Of a stretch of DNA of 64,000 bases, positions 44,741-52,063 are shown piece by piece. The position numbers were made by a program, and so were the translations under genes. The notes below the pieces were generated by a model, which was not told the DNA's origin, searched no databases, and worked only from the letters and a program-made list of their open reading frames with translations. The stretch comes from an uncultured Treponema sp. (GTDB lineage: Bacteria > Spirochaetota > Spirochaetia > Treponematales > Treponemataceae). Position 1 is the stretch's first letter; the number at the start of each line of letters is the position of its first letter. The stretch is from assembly GCA_946186185.1 (NCBI GenBank), contig CAMHMJ010000015.1:1-64000 (forward strand), written 5' to 3'.

Positions 44741-45511
44741 ATGAAGAAAAGCATTGGAATTTTTATTGCCGCTCTGGCACTTGTATCTGCCGGCTGTTCA
44801 AAAAAAGCACAGGTAGAAATCAATTCAGCAGCAGATCTTGCTGGTAAAGTTGTAGGCTGCCAGGCTGGAACTACCGGAGAAATGTACGTTCAGGACGAAT
44901 CCGGCGCAAAATCAATCAAATCTTTTAAGACTGGAATCGACGCTGCCCTCGCCCTCAAAAATGGTGCAATCGACGCAGTTGTTCTTGATGAACTTCCTGC
45001 AAAAGAAATCGTAAAAAGAAACCCAGACCTTACAATCGTAAACGACCAGTTTGCCGCTGAAGAATATGCAATCGCCGTAAAGAAGGGAAACTCAGAACTT
45101 CTTGACTCAGTAAACAAGACAATTGCAAAAATCAAGGCTGAAGGAACCTACGAAAAGCTCATCGAAGCATTCATGCCTGTTGACGGAAAAATCAACATTC
45201 CTGAAGTTGAACTCATCGACTCAAAGGAAGTTGTAAAAATGGGAACAAACGCAGCTTTCCCTCCATTTGAATATGTTGAAGGTTCAGAAGTTGTTGGTTT
45301 CGATGCAACAATGAGCCGCATGATTGCCCGCGACTATGGAAAGAAGCTTCAGATCATCGACATGAGCTTTGACGGTCTTATCGCTGCATTGCAGGCTGGT
45401 TCAATCGACTTCATCGCTGCCGGCATGACTGCAACAGACGAAAGAAGACAGAATGTTGATTTCTCTGAACCATATTACAAGACAAATCAGGTAATCGTAA
45501 TCAGAAAATAA
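44741..45511 (+). CDS. Amino-acid ABC transporter binding lipoprotein with circularly permuted lobes
   Basis: The 256-residue lipoprotein (lipobox cysteine 19 in LVSAGCS) belongs to solute-binding family 3, but its order is reversed. Residues of about 30-155 are the segment normally in the second half (ADLAGKVVGCQAGTTGEMYV, DAVVLDELPAKEIV, EEYAIAVKKGNSELLDSVNK). Residues of about 165-256 are the segment normally at the N-terminus (MGTNAAFPPFEYVEG, FDGLIAALQAGSIDFIAAGM, VDFSEPYYKTNQVIVIRK). All family motifs are present, so it is a circular permutation rather than a fragment. It should capture a polar amino acid for the permease 79 bases downstream. The ATG at 44741 follows AGGAGTTGAAA. Confidence 0.9.
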   Translation: MKKSIGIFIAALALVSAGCSKKAQVEINSAADLAGKVVGCQAGTTGEMYVQDESGAKSIKSFKTGIDAALALKNGAIDAVVLDELPAKEIVKRNPDLTIVNDQFAAEEYAIAVKKGNSELLDSVNKTIAKIKAEGTYEKLIEAFMPVDGKINIPEVELIDSKEVVKMGTNAAFPPFEYVEGSEVVGFDATMSRMIARDYGKKLQIIDMSFDGLIAALQAGSIDFIAAGMTATDERRQNVDFSEPYYKTNQVIVIRK

Positions 45512-45590
45512 ATGTTTTATCCGCGCCAAAACGCTGAAAAAAACAGACTGCAGATGCAGCTGGTGGCGCGGAAATTAAAAAGGTGTGAAT
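45512..45590 (+). promoter_or_regulatory. Intercistronic hairpin between binding protein and permease
   Basis: CCGCGCCA (about 45520-45527) pairs with TGGCGCGG (about 45563-45571) around a loop containing CTGCAGATGCAG. There is no T run, so it is more likely an mRNA stabiliser or processing site than a terminator. It would help make more binding protein than permease. Confidence 0.5.
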
Positions 45591-46259
45591 ATGTGGAACA
45601 GTTTTTACAACACAATGATTGCAAAAGGAAGATGGCTTCTTATTCCTCAGGGACTTGGAACTACACTTCTTATCGCCGTGTGCGCTGTACTCATTGGTTC
45701 AATTCTGGGCTGCATTTTCGCACTTTTTAAGATTTCAAAAAGCCGGGTTCTCAAGACAATTGCCGAAATTTACACAACTGTAATCCGCGGTGTTCCAATG
45801 GCAACCCAGCTTATGATTTTCTACTTTGTAGTTTTTTCCCCGATGGGAATGACAAACGCCGTTCTTGTTGCTATCATCGCCTTCGGAATTAACTCCGGTG
45901 CCTACTGTACGGAGATTTTCCGCGCCGGCATTCAGGGCGTAGACAAGGGTCAGAACGAAGCCGGCCGCTCACTGGGACTTTCCTGGTCACAGACCTTAAT
46001 CAAAATCATTCTTCCCCAGGCCATAAGAACATCTCTACCTACCTACACCAGCGAATTCATCACACTTATCAAGGAAACCTCAGTTGCAAGTTTTATCGCC
46101 GTTGTTGATTTGCAGAAAGCCTGCGACAACATCCGCAACGCAACCTACAACGCCTGGATTCCGCTTTTATCCTGCGCAGTAATCTACCTGTGCCTTACAC
46201 TGGGACTTACAAAGCTTTTTGCAAGACTGGAAAAACGCTTTATAAAGGCCGATAGATAG
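45591..46259 (+). CDS. Amino-acid ABC transporter permease (HisM/GlnP type)
   Basis: The 222-residue inner-membrane protein has about five membrane helices and the conserved EAA loop EAGRSLGLSWSQTLIKIILPQA, then SEFITLIKETSVASFIAVVDL. Substrate-gate features typical of the HisMQ group are present (TVIRGVPMATQLMIFYF). AAAGGTGTGAAT precedes the ATG at 45591. It forms the importer with the preceding binding lipoprotein. No ATP-binding subunit gene follows: the operon ends at the terminator, and argS is on the other strand. The ATPase must be encoded elsewhere. Confidence 0.93.
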   Translation: MWNSFYNTMIAKGRWLLIPQGLGTTLLIAVCAVLIGSILGCIFALFKISKSRVLKTIAEIYTTVIRGVPMATQLMIFYFVVFSPMGMTNAVLVAIIAFGINSGAYCTEIFRAGIQGVDKGQNEAGRSLGLSWSQTLIKIILPQAIRTSLPTYTSEFITLIKETSVASFIAVVDLQKACDNIRNATYNAWIPLLSCAVIYLCLTLGLTKLFARLEKRFIKADR

Positions 46260-46260
46260 T

Positions 46261-46300
46261 TTTTTTGCCCGCATTTCGCTACCCTACCGCCAATTTTTTT
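46261..46300. repeat. Left-end fragment of repeat R2 (inverted)
   Basis: The reverse complement, AAAAAAATTGGCGGTAGGGT followed by AGCGAAATGCGGGC and an A run, matches the left end of the R2 element at 15852 with a single mismatch. It begins directly after the permease stop codon. Confidence 0.65.
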
Positions 46301-46356
46301 ACTCCTTCTGCTAATGCGGAAAGAGTGCTTGCAAGAATGTTTCGGCTTCAGAAAAA

Positions 46357-46384
46357 AAACTGGCTCCCGCTGAGAGCCAGTTTT
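46357..46384. terminator. Bidirectional terminator derived from repeat R1
   Basis: AAAACTGGCTC pairs with GAG(A)GCCAGTTTT around CCGCT, with flanking A and T runs. The segment CCCGCTGAGAGCCAGTTTT is identical to the complement of the R1 left end, so this looks like an R1 element reduced to one end. It separates the convergent permease and argS genes. Confidence 0.7.
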
Positions 46385-46414
46385 GAATGAACTAATAAAA
46401 CTTGAAATTTAAAC

Positions 46415-48175
46415 TTACATCTTTTCTATAACGCTTACGCCGAGCACGTACATTCCCTTTGCGAGAACCTTTGCAACCAGGGCGGAAAGTGCAAGGCGGG
46501 ATTCAAGAATGTTCTGGTCCGGTTCAGAAAGAACTGGATTTCTTTCGTAGAAGGCGTGATAGCTGGAAGCCAGATCGTACAGATATGTACAGATTCTGTG
46601 TGGCTCATATGCTTTGGCCGCCTGAAGAATCACCTGAGACAATGCCATACATTTTTTTGCAAGACGCATTTCATCATCGTTGGAAAGAAGGTGGAATACC
46701 GGCTTCTTTCCCTGTCCTTCACCCTTTGCAACCAGGGCGCGGCAGCGAACATAAGCATTCTGAATGTATGGAGCAGTATTTCCGTCAAAGGCAAGCATTC
46801 GTTCCCAGTTAAAAACGTAATCCTTGATTCGGTCGCAGGAAAGGTCTGCATACTTGATTGCACTGATACCGATATCGTGGCTGAGCTGCTTTAAACTTTC
46901 GCCGCTTGCTTCAGGATTTTTTGCAAGAATAATTTCCTTTGCACGCTCTTCTGCTTCATCCAGAAGGCTTGAAAGGGTAACGGTTTCACCGCTTCGTGTT
47001 TTAAAAGGCTTTCCGTCCTGTCCAAGAACCGAACCGAAGGAAACGTGTGTAAGCTCTACGCTGTCATCACAAAGCTGAACATCCCGGGCAGCCTGGAAAA
47101 GCATGGAAAAGTGCATTTTCTGGCGTGTATCCGTAACATACACGATTTTCTTTGCATTCAGAGTGTGAGCACGATACTCAAGGGCTGTAACATCGGTTGC
47201 GTCGTAGCCAAAACCACCGTCACTCTTCTTCAGGATAAGAGGTACCGGTTCCCCGTCCCGTCCCTGGAAGCCCGTCGGAAAAAGACAAACGGCACCGTTA
47301 CTTATCTTTGCCTTTCCTTCCTCAAGAAGCTTGTCTGCAACTGCATTCAATTTGTCGTTGTAAAAGCTTTCGCCGCAGTAGTCGCCGTCATTCAAAAGAA
47401 CGCCCATGCGCTGGTACATCCAGCCAAAATGCTTTTTAGATTCATCTGTCAGGGCCTTCCACAAATCGATGGATTCCTGGTCGCCGCTCTGGATTTTTAC
47501 AACCCGCTGGTGGCTTCTTTCCGCAAAATCCGGGTCAGAATCGAATTTCACCTTTGATTCCTTGTAAAGCGCATTCAGGTCGCTGATTGTGTGTTCAGTC
47601 GAATCCTTCCAGCCGGTGTCGATAAGGTGTTCAATCAGCATTCCAAACTGAGTTCCCCAGTCACCGATATGGTTCTGGCGCAGAACATCGTAACCCAAAA
47701 GGTCGTACATTCGGACAATTGAGTCACCGATAATGGTTGAACGAAGGTGACCAACGTGCATTTCCTTTGCGATATTAGGTGAAGAATAGTCTACGATGAT
47801 TTTTTCCCCTGCACCAACATTCGGAATGCCGAGTTTTTCATCGGAATCAGCTTCCTTGATTTTTGAACAGAGATAATCCTTTGAAATAAAAAAGTTAATG
47901 AAGCCCGGCTTTAAAACTTCCATTTTAGTAAGAAGGTTGCCCTCATTCCGTGAATCAAGAGCCGCCTGAATTGAAGCCTGAACAGCTCCGGCAATCTCCA
48001 TAGGAGCCTTGTGAAGCAATTTTGAAAGTGAAAACGAAACATTCGACTGATAGTCGCCAAAATTTTCATTGTTCGTTTCAGTTACATATTCTTTTGAAGA
48101 GTCCAAATCCGTGCCGAAAGCAGCCTTTACTCCGGCAATTACGATTTCGTTTAAATCCTGAATAATTGTTTTCAT
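46415..48175 (-). CDS. argS: Arginyl-tRNA synthetase
   Basis: This class I synthetase charges tRNA-Arg. With the start at 48175 it has 586 residues, a normal length. The N-terminal Add-1-like domain is followed by SSPNIAKEMHVGHLRSTIIG (the HIGH motif is HVGH), RQNHIGDWGTQFGMLIEHL and the KMSK-region equivalent FGSVLGQDGKPFKTRSGETV. The C-terminal anticodon domain ends with ALSALVAKVLAKGMYVLGV. No clear Shine-Dalgarno sequence exists. An extended -10 (TGC TACAAT) ends six bases before the ATG, suggesting a leaderless mRNA. It is divergent from ybaK. Confidence 0.96.
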   Translation of the reverse strand: MKTIIQDLNEIVIAGVKAAFGTDLDSSKEYVTETNNENFGDYQSNVSFSLSKLLHKAPMEIAGAVQASIQAALDSRNEGNLLTKMEVLKPGFINFFISKDYLCSKIKEADSDEKLGIPNVGAGEKIIVDYSSPNIAKEMHVGHLRSTIIGDSIVRMYDLLGYDVLRQNHIGDWGTQFGMLIEHLIDTGWKDSTEHTISDLNALYKESKVKFDSDPDFAERSHQRVVKIQSGDQESIDLWKALTDESKKHFGWMYQRMGVLLNDGDYCGESFYNDKLNAVADKLLEEGKAKISNGAVCLFPTGFQGRDGEPVPLILKKSDGGFGYDATDVTALEYRAHTLNAKKIVYVTDTRQKMHFSMLFQAARDVQLCDDSVELTHVSFGSVLGQDGKPFKTRSGETVTLSSLLDEAEERAKEIILAKNPEASGESLKQLSHDIGISAIKYADLSCDRIKDYVFNWERMLAFDGNTAPYIQNAYVRCRALVAKGEGQGKKPVFHLLSNDDEMRLAKKCMALSQVILQAAKAYEPHRICTYLYDLASSYHAFYERNPVLSEPDQNILESRLALSALVAKVLAKGMYVLGVSVIEKM

Positions 48176-48181
48176 AGCCTC

Positions 48182-48190
48182 ATTGTAGCA
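48182..48190 (-). promoter_or_regulatory. Extended -10 promoter of argS, six bases before the ATG
   Basis: On the minus strand TGC and TACAAT (48182-48187) are followed by GAGGCT and ATG. The GAGG could also serve as a weak ribosome binding site at unusually short spacing. Confidence 0.4.
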
Positions 48191-48277
48191 AAAAATTACA
48201 AATTGGTACACACAGGGCCGGTCTTACAGAACTGATTGTCCTGGCGGAACGCAACTCTTGATTTTTCTTGCAAAATA

Positions 48278-48305
48278 TTGAAAATGTCTTGAGCGGAGGC
48301 AAAAT
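48278..48305 (+). promoter_or_regulatory. Possible promoter of the YbaK gene
   Basis: TTGAAA (48278-48283), 16 bases, and CAAAAT (48300-48305) are followed by six bases and ATG at 48312. The GGAGG inside the spacer is 12 bases from the ATG, so the mode of initiation is uncertain. Confidence 0.3.
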
Positions 48306-48311
48306 CATAGT

Positions 48312-48797
48312 ATGAAAAAAACAAATGCAATGCGCATTCTTGACGCAAAAAAAATCAGCTACGAAGCAAAAGAATATGATGACGACGGCGAACACACACT
48401 GGAACTGGGAGCCGCAGCACGAACTGCAGAAAAACTGGGAGTTGACCCGAAAACGGTCTTTAAAACCATCGTTATGCGAACCGACACAAAGGAAATCTGC
48501 GTATTTTTGCAGAACGCCACCGGGGAAATCAATCCCAAAAAAGCAAGAAACGCCTGCGGTGCAAAGGAAGTTGCTTCCGTAAAGCCGGATGAACTTCTGG
48601 GGCTTACCGGCTATGTTCGCGGCGGCTGCTCTCCCCTGGGAATGAAGAAACAGTACCGCACCTTCATCGACCAGAGCGCCCTTGAAAACGAAAAAATCTG
48701 TATTTCCGCAGGAGTGCGTGGCCAGCAGCTGATTTTAGCCCCGGAAGACCTGGTAAAGGCAACCTCTGCAACAGTCTGCGATTTGAGTCTGGAATAA
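48312..48797 (+). CDS. ybaK: YbaK/EbsC-type Cys-tRNA(Pro) deacylase
   Basis: YbaK hydrolyses Cys-tRNA(Pro) made in error by prolyl-tRNA synthetase. The 161-residue protein shows the family features: TNAMRILDAKKISYEAKEYD, a conserved Lys in DPKTVFKTIVMRTD, GEINPKKARNACGAKEV and GYVRGGCSPLGMKKQYRTFID with the catalytic region. The C-terminal AGVRGQQLILAPEDLV completes the fold. It lies divergent from argS, so two translation-quality genes share a control region. Repeat R1 copy A follows. Confidence 0.92.
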   Translation: MKKTNAMRILDAKKISYEAKEYDDDGEHTLELGAAARTAEKLGVDPKTVFKTIVMRTDTKEICVFLQNATGEINPKKARNACGAKEVASVKPDELLGLTGYVRGGCSPLGMKKQYRTFIDQSALENEKICISAGVRGQQLILAPEDLVKATSATVCDLSLE

Positions 48798-48830
48798 AGA
48801 CAAATGACGGGTTTTATAAATTCAAATACA

Positions 48831-48927
48831 AAATTGGCTCTCAGCGGGAACCCTGTTTTGAAAAACGGCAGTACCGCTTCGCGGTGGCTGAATGTTTTTC
48901 AAAACAGGAACCCCGCTTACGCCAATT
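48831..48927. repeat. Palindromic repeat R1, copy A (best-preserved)
   Basis: The outer arms are AAATTGGC and GCCAATTT. The inner arms are CTGTTTTGAAAAAC (48853-48866) and GTTTTTCAAAACAG (48894-48907), a perfect 14-base stem. The apex holds ACCGCTTCGCGGT within the core GGCAGTACCGCTTCGCGGTG. It lies between two convergent genes (ybaK and the methyltransferase), 33 and 39 bases from their stops. Confidence 0.8.
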
Positions 48928-48966
48928 TGTGTTATTATTTGCAAACCCGGCATTCGCTCTTTAAGC

Positions 48967-50256
48967 TTACTCGGAGGGGAGAACCAGCTGGAACTCAGTC
49001 AGCTGGGATTCCGGGAGGCCGGCGCGTTTGCAGCGTTCAAGGCAGAGCTGGCTTAAATCTGTAAAAGGGTGCCCTTCAATTTCAATTTTTTCCGGCTTCT
49101 GAACCAGAATGCACCTTCGCTTTCCGCCGTCCCGCTGATTCAGCCTGTACACCGCTTCCATGGTGGTTCCACTTCCGGCAAAAAAATCTAAAACCGTAAT
49201 ATCGTCTTTCATTGCGGTAATACTTATCAGATGCTCGATGAGGCCCACCGGCTTTGGATTGTCAAAGGCGTTTTTTATTCCCAAAAGCTTATCCACGTAA
49301 TTCTGGGCATCCCGAGTAGTACCGATGCGAAAACTGCCCGTAAGAGAGGAGCCGGTGCTGATTGTACCAGCGATTGCTGCTTCAGCGCCCGTTGTGCCAT
49401 TACAATTTGCACCGTCGATAATATTTTTTGGAATTATCTTTGTTTTCTGGCCGTTAAAAACCTTGCTGCGGGGCACATTCGAGAATTCCGGAGCCGGCCC
49501 CCAGTAAATCTTGTTTTCCCGCAAAAGCTCGTCCATTTTTTCACGGCTGATAAGCCACTGTCTTTTCCAGTGCACGCCCGATGGAGAAACGATTTCAAAA
49601 TAGTTCGGATGAGAAGGATTTGACCGTTTTTCAGAAAAACTGATGCTTCCGGAAAACCAGGGTCCCCGTTCATCATTATCAGGATTGACTGTAGCCCACT
49701 CTGTCTCCTGAAATTCGGCAAATTCCCCAAGCCGGCGTTTATTTTTTGCATAACAGAGGGTTGACTGTTCAAGGGTGCGGGAATGAGAATCCTTTTTTCC
49801 CTTTCCGCAGAGCCACATAAAATCGTTTACAAAATTTTCTTCTCCAAAAATCATATCGCACAGAAGCTTCAGATGATAAAGTTCATCGTTTCCGATTGCG
49901 ATAAAAATGCAGCCCGTTTCCGAAAGCAGTTCTCTGGCAATGACAAGACGCCGCTTCATAAAACTGAGCCAGACTGAATGCCTGTCCTGGGCTGAATCTC
50001 CAGAAAAGGAATCATTGTAAACAAACTTTTTTCCCGTATTGTAGGGCGGATCAATGTAGATAAAATCAATTTTTTCAGAAAAATCCCGTTCCAGAAGGCG
50101 AAGAACCGGGTAATTGTCCCCGGAAATAAAATTGTAAAGAGAGGAAAACTCGCCGGTTTCCCCGTCCTTCTGCACCCGCTGAAGGAAACAGTCCTTCATA
50201 TATTCATCACTGTCTGCCGGTTCAGGATAATCTGTCCATGAAATTGAAAACGCCAT
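48967..50256 (-). CDS. Site-specific DNA methyltransferase (beta class, type III Mod-like), orphan
   Basis: The 429-residue enzyme methylates adenine N6 (or cytosine N4). Motif IV comes first (FIYIDPPYNTGKKFVYND) and the AdoMet-binding motif I lies near the C-terminus (ITVLDFFAGSGTTMEAVYRL), the beta-class order typical of type III Mod subunits. Conserved ARELLSETGCIFIAIGNDE is also present. No restriction or Res helicase gene is adjacent, so it is probably a solitary or phase-type regulator methyltransferase. The central region (about residues 265-310) is Gly/Thr/Ala-rich and may be the target-recognition part. The ATG lacks a ribosome binding site. Confidence 0.9.
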   Translation of the reverse strand: MAFSISWTDYPEPADSDEYMKDCFLQRVQKDGETGEFSSLYNFISGDNYPVLRLLERDFSEKIDFIYIDPPYNTGKKFVYNDSFSGDSAQDRHSVWLSFMKRRLVIARELLSETGCIFIAIGNDELYHLKLLCDMIFGEENFVNDFMWLCGKGKKDSHSRTLEQSTLCYAKNKRRLGEFAEFQETEWATVNPDNDERGPWFSGSISFSEKRSNPSHPNYFEIVSPSGVHWKRQWLISREKMDELLRENKIYWGPAPEFSNVPRSKVFNGQKTKIIPKNIIDGANCNGTTGAEAAIAGTISTGSSLTGSFRIGTTRDAQNYVDKLLGIKNAFDNPKPVGLIEHLISITAMKDDITVLDFFAGSGTTMEAVYRLNQRDGGKRRCILVQKPEKIEIEGHPFTDLSQLCLERCKRAGLPESQLTEFQLVLPSE

Positions 50257-50261
50257 AGTTC

Positions 50262-50290
50262 ATTTTACAATTTACTCAAAATCAAGGCAA
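50262..50290 (-). promoter_or_regulatory. Promoter of the methyltransferase gene, leaderless
   Basis: On the minus strand TTGCCT (50285-50290), 17 bases, and TAAAAT (50262-50267) are followed by five bases and ATG. It is back to back with the HD-GYP promoter. Confidence 0.5.
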
Positions 50291-50303
50291 TTCAAAATAA
50301 AAA

Positions 50304-50332
50304 TGTACAACTGAAGTTTTTGAGAGTATAAT
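50304..50332 (+). promoter_or_regulatory. Promoter of the HD-GYP gene, very short leader
   Basis: TGTACA (50304-50309), 17 bases, and a perfect TATAAT (50327-50332) lie nine bases before the ATG at 50342. No ribosome binding site is present. Confidence 0.5.
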
Positions 50333-50341
50333 TGTACAAAG

Positions 50342-52033
50342 ATGTTGCTTTATTATCAGATTGCGCTCGTTTCATCACTACTTCTCACCTGCCACTTTAT
50401 TGCTAAATGGGGAAAAAATATTTCCGTCTACATTTCTCAGATTTTTCTTCTGATTCCATTTATCAATCTGTGCTACTTAAAATTTGCAGAGGCCTCTTCC
50501 ATCAGGGAAGCGCTTCTGGCAAACGGCTTTCTGTACCTTCTGAATTTCTTCATTCAGTTTGTTTTCTTTCTATATATATTTTCTTTCTGCAAAATCAGGT
50601 TTAACCGTGTATTAGTATTTTCGTTTTTTTTCATTCTGATAGTTGCCCTGTATGTGATTGCATTTTCACCTCTAACTATCGGGCTTCTATACGAGTCCGT
50701 TGAACTGAAAATATTCCACGAAATTTCCTATCTGGAAAAGGTTTATGGCCCAGCCCACAAAGCATACTATCTGATGCTTTTTACATTTTTCTTGCTGGGA
50801 CTTACAATCCTTCTTTTCAATCTGCGGAACAAGACCAATTCCCGAAAAAACACAACCATTCTTCTGCTTCTCTACATGATTGTAATTCTTTCCTTCCTGA
50901 TTGGCCGCTTTTTGAACAAGGCCATTGATGTTCTGCCGATTACCTATAATCTTCTGCAGATTTGTCTTTTGCTGCTTGTGCGCCGCCTGTATCTGTACGA
51001 TCTGGATTTAATCGTCAGCAGTTCGATTTCATACGGAAACGTAATCGGAATTGCCTGGTTTGATTTTTCCCACCATTTTCTGGGCTGTAACCAGCAGGCA
51101 ATCAATTTTATTCCGGAGCTTTCCACCCTCTATGTTGATGAAAAGGTAAAAAATAGCTGCGAGCTTTTTGAAAAAATCAATGTGCTTTTAAGTGAATTTG
51201 AAACCACCGCAAAGCCAACTAAGCTTCTTCTGAAGGGCGAAAAACAGACCTTAAAAATCACCGCGGACTTTCTGATTTCAAATAAAGCTCCCCGGGGCTT
51301 CCAGCTCAGAATTGAAGACAACACCAAGGAACAGGAATACATTCACCTGATAAACAACTACAATCTGGACCTCGAAAAAGAAGTTAATCTGAAAACAGCC
51401 AGAATTCAGGATTTGCTTTCCGACTTTGTAATGGGAATGGCGGAAATGGTTCAGAACCGGGACAACAACACCGGCGGACACATTAAACGGACAAGTGAAG
51501 TTGTAAAGATCTTGACCTGCGAAATGCGTAAGGACAGCAAACTGGGACTTTCACCGAAATTTTACGACGACCTGATAAAAGCGGCTCCAATGCACGATCT
51601 TGGAAAAATTGCGGTTGATGATGCGATTCTAAGAAAACCTGGCAAGTTTACGGAAGAAGAGTTTTCCGTGATGAAAACCCATGCTGAAAAAGGTGCAGAA
51701 ATCATCAGAAATATTCTGGGAGCCACTGACGACAAGGATTTTCTTAAGCTCACGGAAAATGTTGCCTTTTATCACCACGAACGCTTTGACGGTTCCGGCT
51801 ACCCGAAGGGAATTTCCGGAGAACAGATTCCGCTGGAAGCGCGCATTATGGCCATCGCCGATGTTTACGACGCCCTTGTAAGCCGGCGCTGCTACAAGGA
51901 AGCTTTCAGCTTTGAAAAAGCCTGGTTCATCATTGAAGAGGGAATGGGAAGCCAGTTCGATCCAAAGCTGAATCCCTACTTTACCGCCTGCCGCCAGCAG
52001 ATTGAAGACTACTACCGGTCATTACCGGAGTAA
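50342..52033 (+). CDS. Membrane HD-GYP domain protein, cyclic di-GMP phosphodiesterase
   Basis: The 563-residue protein has about seven N-terminal hydrophobic segments (residues 1-225), resembling the histidine-kinase 7TM sensor. A PAS-like region (about 230-340) follows, then an HD-GYP domain: NTGGHIKRTSEVVK, the HD pair in APMHDLGKIAVDDAILRKPG, HHERFDGSGYPKGISGEQIP (GYP loop) and IADVYDALVSRRCYK. It should hydrolyse cyclic di-GMP in response to a membrane or ligand signal. The ATG follows a perfect TATAAT by nine bases without a ribosome binding site. It is divergent from the methyltransferase gene. Confidence 0.92.
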   Translation: MLLYYQIALVSSLLLTCHFIAKWGKNISVYISQIFLLIPFINLCYLKFAEASSIREALLANGFLYLLNFFIQFVFFLYIFSFCKIRFNRVLVFSFFFILIVALYVIAFSPLTIGLLYESVELKIFHEISYLEKVYGPAHKAYYLMLFTFFLLGLTILLFNLRNKTNSRKNTTILLLLYMIVILSFLIGRFLNKAIDVLPITYNLLQICLLLLVRRLYLYDLDLIVSSSISYGNVIGIAWFDFSHHFLGCNQQAINFIPELSTLYVDEKVKNSCELFEKINVLLSEFETTAKPTKLLLKGEKQTLKITADFLISNKAPRGFQLRIEDNTKEQEYIHLINNYNLDLEKEVNLKTARIQDLLSDFVMGMAEMVQNRDNNTGGHIKRTSEVVKILTCEMRKDSKLGLSPKFYDDLIKAAPMHDLGKIAVDDAILRKPGKFTEEEFSVMKTHAEKGAEIIRNILGATDDKDFLKLTENVAFYHHERFDGSGYPKGISGEQIPLEARIMAIADVYDALVSRRCYKEAFSFEKAWFIIEEGMGSQFDPKLNPYFTACRQQIEDYYRSLPE

Positions 52034-52063
52034 ATGAATCCCAGGGGGCACCTGGCCATTATG

